A stretch of 64,000 nucleotides of DNA from Cladophialophora immunda (lineage: Eukaryota > Ascomycota > Eurotiomycetes > Chaetothyriales > Herpotrichiellaceae). Below, in pieces: positions 22,608 through 32,375 of the stretch. Below the pieces are notes generated by a model. That model did not search any database. It was not told the origin of the DNA and saw only the letters and a program-made list of their open reading frames with translations. Position 1 is the stretch's first letter, and each line of letters begins with the position of its first letter. The stretch covers positions 808,883 through 872,882 of the forward strand of contig NW_015622546.1 of NCBI RefSeq assembly GCF_000835495.1, given 5' to 3'. The translations under genes were made by a program, and so were the position numbers.

Positions 22608-23854
22608 TCCCGAGTGTCAACACAATAGTTTGCGATGTTTTGAGAGAAGGTGCGCTGTCGCCTGTAGTTCCCACTGAGTTTCTGGTGGCATGATAGACGT
22701 GATTATAAGGACCTGAGCCACGCGGGCACGGTAGGCACTGGTGATTGCAATAGCTGTATTGCCTATTCTAGCTGTACGTCCTATTGACAACGACACAAGG
22801 CTTGAGAAGGAGGAAGAGCCTCTTCCCATACTCGAGTTATACTAGCTCTAAATCGTAGATAAAGAGACGCTGCTTTTAAAGTGCTCACGTGTTTATTAGA
22901 CATACCTAGAGCGCTCGACATCCGTTGTGACGATTAATAGAGAAGGTTAATCGTAGCCGTTATCGTTGGTCTCTACTAAGGCGAGTAGGTTTGGTATTGT
23001 ACTATCCCACGCCGAGTCGCTAGACCTTTTAGCCCCTACTATAGAGACATGGGTGAGCATAGGGCGGCATCACCCTCGCCCCGATTCGGGGTGAGGCGCG
23101 AGCGTCGCTGCGGATCGAATCTCAGCTCCGTGTCTCCTGTTCAACTCCTCGTCTCTTTCCAATAACTCTATCCGCCCTTCCATTTTCCTCTTCTTACTCC
23201 TCAAGCCTGGGTCCAGACCATATTTCTACATGTCACTGCCACACGCGGCCTTCCTTTCCACATAGTTTCCTTGACCAAAATTCTCCTTTCCAAGCCACGC
23301 GGCGCCCAACTCCTTACCTACCGATTTCTTGCCGGCCCTCTCCGTGCCTAACTTCACAGTGCGAACGAACTCCGGGCGGCACAGAGAACAGCCGCTGAAG
23401 TCATTTTCTTTTTCCTATTACTTTGCTAGGATTCACATTGGAACAAACTGTATCACAAGCTTCAGGAAGACAGCTGGCCTGCTTCATGTATTATGACATT
23501 GAAAAGTGCGGATTGAAATTGCTATGAAAAACCACACTGAACTGTACAAGAGCCTCAACTTCTGTACGTATTACTTGTTGGGTGACTCATGTCCCTGAGC
23601 TTCGAGTCGGGTCGAACTGTCTGGCGGCGCGGGATGCTTTGATGATTGGCAAGAAAAGACGAGTTGAATCTCAGATCATGTGTCCTCTGTTTGTGAACCC
23701 TGCATGTATCTCTGGCTAATCCCACATGTATCTTACAGAAACTACCTGATTCTTATGTCCTGCCTGTTGATTTGGCCGTCTTGTGCATAGATCTGTGGCA
23801 GACAGAGAATCCGACTTTATTCTAACCTCTCCGCTCCTCTAAGCGTTTCCCACC
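22608..23854. other. Intergenic region, 1.2 kb, with a degenerate AT-rich patch
   Basis: From about 22830 to 23045 the sequence is TA-rich (TTAATAGAG, CTACTAAGG, TAGACC). It may be the decayed remnant of a repeat. A GC-rich, strongly self-pairing stretch follows at 23044-23136. The rest, up to the RRM-protein gene, is pyrimidine-rich with no gene recognised. Confidence 0.4.
23044..23136. repeat. Self-complementary structured element, 93 nt
   Basis: The ends pair: the 9 bases from 23044 (GAGACATGG) match 23128-23136 (CCGTGTCTC) with one G-T pair. Inside, 23074-23083 and 23087-23096 form a hairpin of about 10 bp with a three-base loop. GGTGA at 23052 can pair with TCACC at 23070. A sequence close to a tRNA T-loop (GATCGAATC) occurs at 23113-23121. 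The length suits a type II tRNA, but the anticodon and T arms are not canonical. A degraded tRNA-like or transposon-derived element is possible. Confidence 0.35.
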
Positions 23855-25109
23855 ATGGCTTCTGCAGACGAAGACAATTTCGATATTGACATCTACGGCG
23901 ACGGCGAGGTGGAAATGGGTAACGACGGAAACGTGGATTACAAGCCAGAGGACGAGGAGGATATTCAGTTGCACGCAGACACCGAAGAGATGCCAGCTGT
24001 TGAAGAGACGCATGCGAACCCTGAAACTGAGCACCAACAGCCAACCTCGAGTGCAACTACTTCTTGGGCTAAGGAGAAAGCCGAAGACGCCCAATCCAGC
24101 AATCCCGACACTTCTTCCTCCAAACCCGTCCCGCAACAAGGCACCAAACGTAAAGAGACCTCGGACGAGAGACCCATCGACCACGGGGCTACCAACGCGC
24201 TGATGATTTCAGACTTGCATTGGTGGACAACCGAGGACGATATTCGTGGCTGGGCAAACGAGGTAGAGGCCGAAGACGAACTGAGGGACCTGACCTTCAG
24301 TGAACACAAGGTCAATGGCAAGAGCAAAGGGTTAGTCACCAATACGAACTGTGATTTTCTTCGGTGCTAATACAAACTGGACAGCCAAGTATATCTCGAG
24401 TTTTCCTCTCCACAGGCAGCAACGGCAATGAAGCACAAGATCGACTCCCTCGCTGGCAGCCAGCCTGGCTCGCGAAAACACTCGGTCGTGTACACTAATG
24501 CTACCCAGAATCCTTTCAAGACCCTCCCAAAAGATGCGCCTGCTCGGGCCAGAGACGACAGACCAACCCGTGGCGGCTCATATAATACCGGGCCCCGTCC
24601 TGACTCCAGTTACGGGACGAACAACCAAGGCTTTCGAGGTGGCCGAGGCGGTGGCTTCAACCGAGGAGGTTACAACTCGCACAACCAATACAACCGCAAT
24701 TTCTCGGGCCCGATGGGTGGCTACAACAACAACCAGAACATGGGCTTTCAAGGCAACATGGGGATGGGAAGTAACTATGGCGGCTTCAACAACCGGGGAG
24801 GGATGATGGGCAATCCAATGCGCGGTACCATGGGCGGCATGCGCGGAGGCCGTGGAGGCATGAACAACATGATGCCCATGGGCGGTGGAATGGCCATGGG
24901 TAATATGGGCATGAATCCCATGATGGCTGGCATGGGAATGGGAGGTATGTTGGACGTTCCCTGAATCTGTCTGCGTCAGACGTTGACCATGTACTTCAGG
25001 TTTTCAAGGCAACCAATTCAATCCGGGAATGTTCAACTCTGGCCCAGGACCGAACTTTGGTGGCGGCGACTGGAATCAACATGGAGCGAAACGTCAGCGA
25101 CAGGAGTAA
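23855..25109 (+). CDS. RRM protein resembling CFIm68/CPSF6, with Gly-Met-rich tail
   Basis: Exons 23855-24330, 24385-24944 and 25000-25109 join in phase (splits in Gly codons) to give 381 residues. An acidic N-terminus of about 100 residues precedes one RRM at about 113-200, with ALMISDLHWWTTEDDI as RNP2/beta1-helix1 and KSKGQVYLEF as RNP1 across the first intron. The RRM wording (WWTTEDDI, GKSKG) is like the RRM of cleavage factor Im 68/59. The C-terminus is built of RGG, GGY/GGF and MGGxM repeats and ends KRQRQE, a possible nuclear signal. The likely role is binding pre-mRNA in the nucleus, perhaps in 3'-end formation. The low-complexity tail suggests condensate-type interactions. Confidence 0.75.
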
Positions 25110-26034
25110 CGAACATTGTAACCGGCCCACAACATCGCTGTCTGTTCCAAAGACACTGAGCATTCTCATGCGATAGACGACAGCCAACCAATTCCAGTAC
25201 CCTTTCGACTACCACACCACTCAGATTGGTTGTGAATATGCGACCGACATGACTGCTGCCATGCCTCTTCGCCCGTTACTACCGATTGGCAAGACTAGGC
25301 GAGACCGATCTCGGGACGTCGTCGACGCTGCAGGTTGCCAAGCTCCTTGAGAATGCGCCGAAGCGTCTGAGAGGCGGATGAAGATTGTTGTAAGCGACCG
25401 CGAGCATGATGTAATTCTGCACCCACGCCACCAACGCTGGGACCCAAGAGGCGATGATCGACCCTGTTGCAGGCGCAAGGGCACCAGGGTGTGTATTTCT
25501 ATATGAGCTACTGGAAATTCCAGCGGTGTGCGGACACGGCCAGGCTTGGGTGGCATGCGCACAAAGGGCTTCTTTGCATTATAGAAATGGATTTAGATCC
25601 TTCATCAGGATGATCTTGAGGGACCACCTAGGTCAGCTTCTCCAACGACCAATGAGTAACTCGGAAGTAACTTGCAAGCCTAAGTGGTCTGGAACCTGGA
25701 GCCCGGAACGCATTTCCACTCCACGTTTGTGGCGGGTTTCGAGCCATAAAGACCAAGGGAGAGAGATATCACTCGACTGAATTTTTATATCACGTTTCGA
25801 TTTCATTCACAGGAGCAGTACGAATGCAGCACCATGCGACTTGGACTGGATGCCTCGAGTCTAGTGTGCTGCTGTCTTCCCCATCGCCGTAACTCGCAAT
25901 TGTGCCAGCCCAAGAAGTCTCCCCCGCTCACGCCGTCAATCCAGCAAAAATCTCCCTGCGCCACTCGCCGCCCGCTCGAGCCACATTCACGTCGTCGCGC
26001 ACCACCGGTCAGGTAATATTTCATTTCGCTTCCA
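25110..26034. other. Intergenic region, 0.9 kb
   Basis: This is the 3' flank of the RRM gene and the promoter side of the Zn2Cys6 gene. ORFs in it are short, overlapping and unlike known proteins. Confidence 0.4.
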
Positions 26035-29000
26035 ATGTCGGAGCAAAGACACCAACGTCGCGGCGAAGCTCCCCGTGCTCCTGCTCCCGGGCAGGGTCAA
26101 GCCTCCTCGCGGTCTCAATCCGTTTCTCAGACCCCAATTCAGGCTCCGTTGCTCTCAATCGAAACACCCACGTCCGATCCTTCCAATCGCCCAACGCCCG
26201 CCTCACAGACACCACGCCCCCCCGCGCCAAACCTCCTGTTCCGGGTCCCACAATCTCCCCTCACTGCGGCGGGTGAATCGTCTCAGAGAGCTGGCAAAGT
26301 CGCCATTCCAAGATTGAAGAGGTCGATTGATCCGTCTGAAGATCTCACCCGCTCGGGAGGAAGGCATCGAGTCAATCACGCCTGCGAACCATGCCGCCAC
26401 CGGAAGACCAAATGCAGTGGGGAGCGCCCGACGTGTAGACATTGCCAGGACTTCAAGATTACGTGCTTTTACGCCGATGGCAAAAGAGACAGGGCCAAAA
26501 AGTCAGTCGATATGTTCGTCCGCGCGACACTCATGTCTTGAGGCTAATACACATCCAGGCAATTTGGTACCTTGACCGAGAAGGTGGCTGATTATGAGAA
26601 ACTACTGAGGGAACTGATATCCAGGGTCGATGAAGACGAAGCAAGATTGATTCGAGCGTCGCTGGAGAAGGTGGGTCTCTCTCAACGAATATCCCCAACC
26701 GTGGTCATACGCTCACTCTCGACAGGAGTCCAGCTATGACGCCGAAGATACCCCTACCGAAGGCACCGCTGAAGTCGCCCCGGTGGGCGATGCTGAGGCA
26801 GAAGAAGAGGAGTCCGGTGCGGAATCAGAAGCTTCAGCGGGCGCTGGGTCCACAGGCGCATTGGATCGAACCGATGAGGATTTCACGCGTGAGCAGGCCA
26901 GGATGACAGGCTTCATGGGAAAAAACTCGGATGTCACATGGCTCCAGCGTTTGCGCGAGCAGACCAAGTATGGAGACGTAGACCAAGATCAGCAAGGTAA
27001 TGAGAGGCAACAGGCGCTTGCTGCCATGTCCGGTGCCTCGCTGACATCAAAACGTCCAGTCGGTGACACGCAAATCCCCCTTTCGGAAGCGGACGATGGC
27101 TTCACGATCAAAGATTCCAGCTATCACATGGACGACATGTCGATATTTATGTACGATGCTGTCGACGCCTACGAGATGCCTACGCCTGACATTGCGGATC
27201 ATCTGTTCAATGCGTATATGCAACGAGTTCACGCGTCCTTTCCCGTGGTCGGTAGGCTGAATCTGACAACTCAGTTTCGAAGGTTCATCAGCGGTACCGT
27301 GCAAAGACCACCCGAAAAATGGCTCGCCATCCTCAACTTGATCTTCGCAATCGGCGCAAAATATTCACACTTGATCAAAGCCGAATGGAAAGGCGATGAG
27401 AGAGATCACCTGATCTATTTCACCCGAGCTCGACTGTTGAGTATGAATTCTGAAACCATTTTTCATCATCCAGATTTGCAGCAGATCCAGGTGCTAGGCT
27501 TGATGTCGTTTTACCTGCTGTGTACCAGTCAAATCAATCGGTAAGGGCAGCCCATTAAAACTTTCCAGTACCCGTGTGAACTGACCGGCGAGCAGTGCAT
27601 GGATGTTGAACGGGATTGCTATCCGAGGAGCTGGCGCCTTGGGGCTGAATATGCGCAATGATAGCAATGACCTAAGAGATCCACTCAAAGAAATCCGATA
27701 CCGACTTTGGTGGGCCCTCTATGCTCTGGAACATCGCCTGTGCAACATGACTGGTAGGGTCAACTGTGTCATGGACGAGCATTGCACTACACCCCTGCCG
27801 ATTCCCCTGGAAGAAGAACAATTCGATACCGAGGAAGGTCAAAGACTTTTGAGCAAAGAAATACAACAGGGTGATCGAGCACCCTCCTCAAATTCCCAGA
27901 CGCCGAGTTTCGGATCGACCCCTTCAACCGACCGCTCTCGTTCGCAGACCAAAGTCGACTCTCGTTCACCTTCAATGCCTGGAGGGCTCAAAGCCGGTGA
28001 CTTGGATTGGGCAAAGGATGCGCAACCTAATTCTTCACTATACTTTCTCCACGTGGTTCAGTTAACCCGCCTGACACAGAGCATCTTTCATAGCCTTTAC
28101 AACCCGGCCTCGATCAAAGGAACGTGGTCAGAAGTTCAGGCCAAGATAAAGGACCTTGACGAACGGCTTGAGCATTGGTATCGTAAACTGCCCCAGGCGT
28201 TTGCTTTTCGACGGAACCAGCGCGAGCGAGGGTCTTACGAGTTCCGCTTGAATCTTGGCTTCTTTTACTATAGCACCAAGATGACCATCCATCGACCTTG
28301 CTTGTGTCGACTCGACCGCAAGATTCCGGGGCAATCAACCAAATCACTCGAGTTCAACCGCAATTCAGCTGCCGCCTGTGTGGAGGCCGCAATGGACATG
28401 CTTCAACTCATTCCTGACAAGCCCAATGCTGTCGGCCTGATTCGAGTTGGTCCCTGGTGGAATATTGTACATTGGCTGGTTCAAGCAGCGACAGTATTGA
28501 TGCTTGAAATATCCTTCCGAGCCAATCACATGCCGGAAGAAGCAGAAGCTATCCTGGAGTCCTGCAAGAAAAGCATCCGCTGGCTGCATGCATTAGCAGA
28601 AGACAACGTGTCCGCTAGGCGTGCCTGGACAATATGTTTCACACTGTTTAAGGAAGCAGTCAAAAAGATCGGGCGCGATGCCGACGACTTGCCACAGGAT
28701 CCTCCGGGGAAGCCTTCTCCGTCCCAGCAAGATATCTCCATGCTAAATTACTCAGCGGTTAGCAACCCTCTGTCTGGCAACATGTATGTATCGGCTCCCA
28801 GCGCGCATTCCATCTACGGCACAATGCCTGATCTACCAAGTGCGCAAGCCTTTGCCGCGTTCGACTCAACGATGCGATATGACCAATATTTCCCCCCGGA
28901 TCTGCTAATGGACGATCCCTCCATGCAATTCCAACAGCCGACGGACGCCGAGATCGAGTTTATGAGTAATGCCTACCACCAGGACCAGGGTCACCAGCAA

Positions 29001-29039
29001 CAAGGTGGGGAGTCCAGCCATGGACCCAGGATGAATTGA
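26035..29039 (+). CDS. Zn2Cys6 fungal transcription factor, four exons
   Basis: Exons 26035-26501, 26559-26670, 26726-27540 and 27596-29039 join in phase to give 945 residues. The zinc cluster has cysteines at 117, 120, 127, 134, 137 and 144 (C-X2-C-X6-C-X6-C-X2-C-X6-C). A short heptad linker follows (QFGTLTEKVADYEKLLRELI), interrupted by an acidic region at about 195-240. A fungal-specific transcription factor domain spans about 310-700, with the usual INRAWMLNGIAIRGAGALGL across the third intron. The C-terminus is Gln/Asp/Ser-rich and may be an activation region. It should act in the nucleus as a DNA-binding dimer. No target gene is evident nearby. Confidence 0.85.
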
Positions 29040-29075
29040 GATACCAAACCAGAGACAAGTTCTAGACTGCGGACC

Positions 29076-29104
29076 GCAGCGCGCTGCGCGCTGCGCGCAG
29101 CGCG
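29076..29104. repeat. GC-only palindromic cluster in the 3' flank of the Zn2Cys6 gene
   Basis: Two overlapping perfect palindromes are visible: GCAGCGCGCTGC at 29076-29087 and CGCGCTGCGCGCAGCGCG at 29087-29104. They lie 36-65 bases after the stop codon, so a transcript would form a very stable hairpin there. Confidence 0.6.
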
Positions 29105-29357
29105 TTTCAAGGAGCAAAGGGAGCACAAAAGGGGCCAGCAGCACATCCACATACCAACCGTGATTGACTTGGCATTCCAGCATACACGGTCTCGACATGG
29201 TGAAATTGAAATGCCCCGCCACTCGAATGATCTCTTTCTGCCACCTTTCTATGGCGGCATAAAGTCCATGTCGGGTCCGCTGTTCTTCGCAGGCGAAGGC
29301 CATCAAGTTCTCTCCCCTATTGATTGAGACCAGACTTAGCTTCACTCCCCAGAATCC
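29105..29357. other. Intergenic region before the Ser/Thr-rich secreted protein
   Basis: This short spacer separates two plus-strand genes. No coding region or RNA was recognised. Confidence 0.35.
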
Positions 29358-30613
29358 ATGGAGGTTCTACTACTGCTGATCGCCCTGGCGGCGCCTGTTG
29401 CTTCAATTAGACAACATGAGGGACGAGCTCATTCCCACCCTAAAGAACGTCGACAACAGCCCAACTCACCCGTCCAAGGCTTGGGAGCGCTGCCAAGTCC
29501 GGCCCCTGTCGCCGCAGTCACCACCGCCCCATCGATTACCCCTACAGTATCCTCCTATGTCTTTCCCATGACGGTGATTCAAGAACCAGTTGCGACGGTG
29601 TGCCCTGACACACCAGCTTCGTCAGCAATATTCTCCATCCTTCCAGTGTCTTCGTTGGCATCTATGGTGATAGCCAACACGACGCAAGGCTCAATTACCA
29701 ATAGCTCAACTTTCATGCCCATCCGAGTGAATGCCACAGCTCTACTTCCGAACGGAAGCACCACAGTTTTCTTGACAACCAGCACGACTCATGTGCTATC
29801 AACGACTCCAGCCACAATATCTGCCCTCGCATCCACGGGGGCAGAAACAGCACGTATAGTCATGGACAAGAATGGATGCCAGACGGTATACAGTGCAAAG
29901 ACTACGACGTGGTGCAGTACGACTGTGCAGCCAGCTGGAATGCTTCCCGTTCCCGTCACCGACTGCGGTCAATATGTTACGTTCTCCAGCCAGAGACTTG
30001 ATGCGTGCTCTACGACTGACGGATCGAGTCTCTTGGGCCCCTCCCTCACACCAGGAGTGACGAACGAGCCCATGGCGTTCTATGCTGCCCATTGGTACGA
30101 CCTTGTGCAAAGTCCTATTCCCCATATCGTCCAAGTGCAAGACTGTCTTCCTCAATCAACCGGGTGGAGCTGCATTACTTCAAGTGAAAGCTGGGATGTG
30201 GAGACAACTACGAGCATTAGTATCGGAACCAGTGTTGCTTCATTCGCAGGGGTAGGTTGAGGTTATTCCGCCAGATGTGTTCCCGACTGACGTCGTTGTT
30301 CTAGCCCGCTGTGATTACATCTGGAACGTACACAGTCACGACCACGTTATCTTTCGAATCGACCCTTACCACGACCACGGTGATTACTTCGTCAGCGATC
30401 AGTCGCCATCGGCTCGGAGGTGGCAGTTCATCCACTACGTCAGAGCACACAGTAACTGTGCTGGTGACAATGCCAACCACGAGAACCTTTTCATTGGACT
30501 CGTTGACCAGAACCACAGTCACCATTCGACAGACATCAACGATCGAGGTAACAGAAACGAGAACTCGTACTTTAAGTGGTGGTTTTTTAAATGCTACAGG
30601 ACTTGCAAGTTAG
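29358..30613 (+). CDS. Secreted Ser/Thr-rich glycoprotein, two exons
   Basis: Exons 29358-30251 and 30305-30613 join in phase 0 (donor GTAGGT, acceptor TTCTAG) to give 400 residues. Residues 1-17 (MEVLLLLIALAAPVAS) are a clear signal peptide. The rest is mostly Ser/Thr/Val/Pro with several N-glycosylation sites. A Cys-containing core lies at about 165-265 (NGCQTVYSAKTTTWCSTT, VTDCGQYVTF). The second exon encodes a nearly pure Thr/Ser/Val beta-rich stretch. No GPI-type hydrophobic C-terminus is present, so it is probably secreted or held in the wall by its mannans. Similar proteins are known in ascomycetes as cell-wall-like or adhesin-like proteins; a precise role cannot be read. Confidence 0.7.
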
Positions 30614-30815
30614 CCTGCAGATGCCAAAAGTTCAATGAGCAAGTACAAGGATTCACTCAAAAGCTTCTTGCAGATTGTTCCTTCTAATCCCATCCGCGGC
30701 TGCACCCTTTCCGGTTTTCGCTTGATTTTTCATCGGTGGCATGAAACAGTTCGAGAGTGTTGACCGGAACAAAGACGTGCTTCACAGTTGATCGCGCTGC
30801 AAGCGATTGATCATC

Positions 30816-31898
30816 CTATTTCCCTACCGTGGCATACGCCTTACCTCCAGCTTTTATGTCAATCTCGATACACTCTTGCAGGCCGCACAAGTTGAAGGCC
30901 TCCTTGACGCCGCTAGCCGAATTCCTCGGGGTGCTCTTGCCCGTCGTTTGAAGTACCTTGAGCTCTTTGCCCACGCTTCCGAGAACCGGACCGATGCAGA
31001 GTCCGGGGTAGATGATGATGCGAAATCCCATCTTGCTCGCATCCTCAATCGTGAGTTCGGGAGTGACCCCCCCTGGCACCACGTTCAAGAGCACAGGAGT
31101 ATCGCCCATGATCTTGCACACCTTTGCCATCTCTTCCTGGGATTGCAGTGCTTCTAGAAACACCGCGTCCACGCCAATCTTGACCGCCTCCTGCAATCGT
31201 TCAATCGCTTCGTCGAAGCCGTAGGTCTGTCGAGAGTCCGTGCGGGCAATCAGCACGATGTCGGACTGCAGTTGGTCCCGGGCGGCAACCGCTGCTCGCA
31301 GTCTGCTGAAGTAAACCTCCCTATCCACAATCTGTTTGCCGAGAAGATGACCACATCGCTTCTCTTGCACCTATCTCATCTGTTAGTGTCCAAACTGCGG
31401 CCATATTTTCCTTGACTGACCTGGTCCTCAATGTGGAGCGCAGCGACGCCGGCGCGAGCATACTGGGTCACGGTCCTGGTTACCATTATCGGTCCCCCAT
31501 AGCCAGTGTCGGCATCTGCAATCAAGGGCACGGAGGGGTTGAGGGCTGCGATCATCTCGGCATTGCTTCTCATGTCGTTCAGTGTTGCGATGCCCAGATC
31601 GGCCCATCCCAGTCTCGACATCGAGGTGCCTGCTCCTGTCTGTGGAAGAAAGGTGAGTCTGTGGTTGCATTGTGGATCTTTTCTCTGCGCCGCATTGTGC
31701 TCGTGCTCGACTTACCATGTACAGCGCATCATAACCCGCAGCCAAAGCCAAGCGGGCCGTGAAGCCGTCGAAGACACCGGGACACACGACGACCTTGGAG
31801 GGATCCTTGAGCATTTCTCTCAGCCGCTTGGCGCCGGTCAATGGCGCGCATGCTTTCGCGGTCTTTGGGCTCATCGTGCTGTCGGCTACGGACCCCAT
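30816..31898 (-). CDS. Isocitrate lyase/PEP mutase family lyase (PrpB-like), three exons
   Basis: Exons 31716-31898, 31421-31639 and 30816-31370 join in phase 0 to give 318 residues, the size of PrpB/PEP-mutase enzymes and half that of fungal isocitrate lyase. The start is the ATG at 31898 (an upstream TTG is ignored). Key motifs are VCPGVFDGFTARLA near the N-terminus, metal-binding DADTGYGG (Asp103/Asp105), HIEDQ and the catalytic KRCGH at residues 138-142, across the second intron. Family members cleave 2-methylisocitrate to pyruvate and succinate or act on related oxo-acids. Oxaloacetate hydrolase and carboxyphosphonoenolpyruvate mutase are alternatives. It is divergent from the aconitase-like gene, which would make its substrate in a methylcitrate-type route. 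Confidence 0.85.
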
Positions 31899-32375
31899 TC
31901 TTTTCAAGGATGAGGCTGCGAAGTTGGATGGAATAGTTCACGATTCTTTGTGCCTCGACCAACATATATAAGCTTCAGATGAACGGACTGAACGCGAATA
32001 GCCGCTTAACCCACAGGAAGTAAACCCAACTATATCTCACTCCCGAGGCTTTCCCAATCGTTTCTACTCCAACATGGGGGGGTGGATGGCTTGACGCCGA
32101 TGTCGATCCAGCGTTAGTCCGATTTTCGCAGCGAAACCCGGACATGCCAGCAACATCGGCCTGACGAAACCGGCCGCCCGCTATTTTCATTCGCAGGCCG
32201 CGAGCGGAGGCTGGCGATGATGGATCGCCTGTCCCATACTAGGTCTGGTCCGGTATGCAGCGCGGAGGCGGGGTCTTCGTCAGATTGCATCTGTGCGCTG
32301 AGCCCGGGTTCAGATCGATATATGCCTCTGGAGTTCTACAGCAGACGCTTCTGTTCAGATCAATTCGAATAGGCG
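31899..32375. promoter_or_regulatory. Divergent promoter shared by the PrpB-like and aconitase-like genes
   Basis: This 477-bp region holds both starts. A TATATA palindrome at 31965-31970 lies about 70 bases before the minus-strand ATG. A GATATATG string at about 32317-32324 lies about 55 bases before the plus-strand ATG. Both positions suit TATA elements, but the assignment is by eye. The arrangement suggests coordinated expression. Confidence 0.45.

Noticed and set aside
23044..23136. Functional tRNA gene
   Set aside because: The anticodon and T arms do not form canonical stems, so it is kept only as a structured element.
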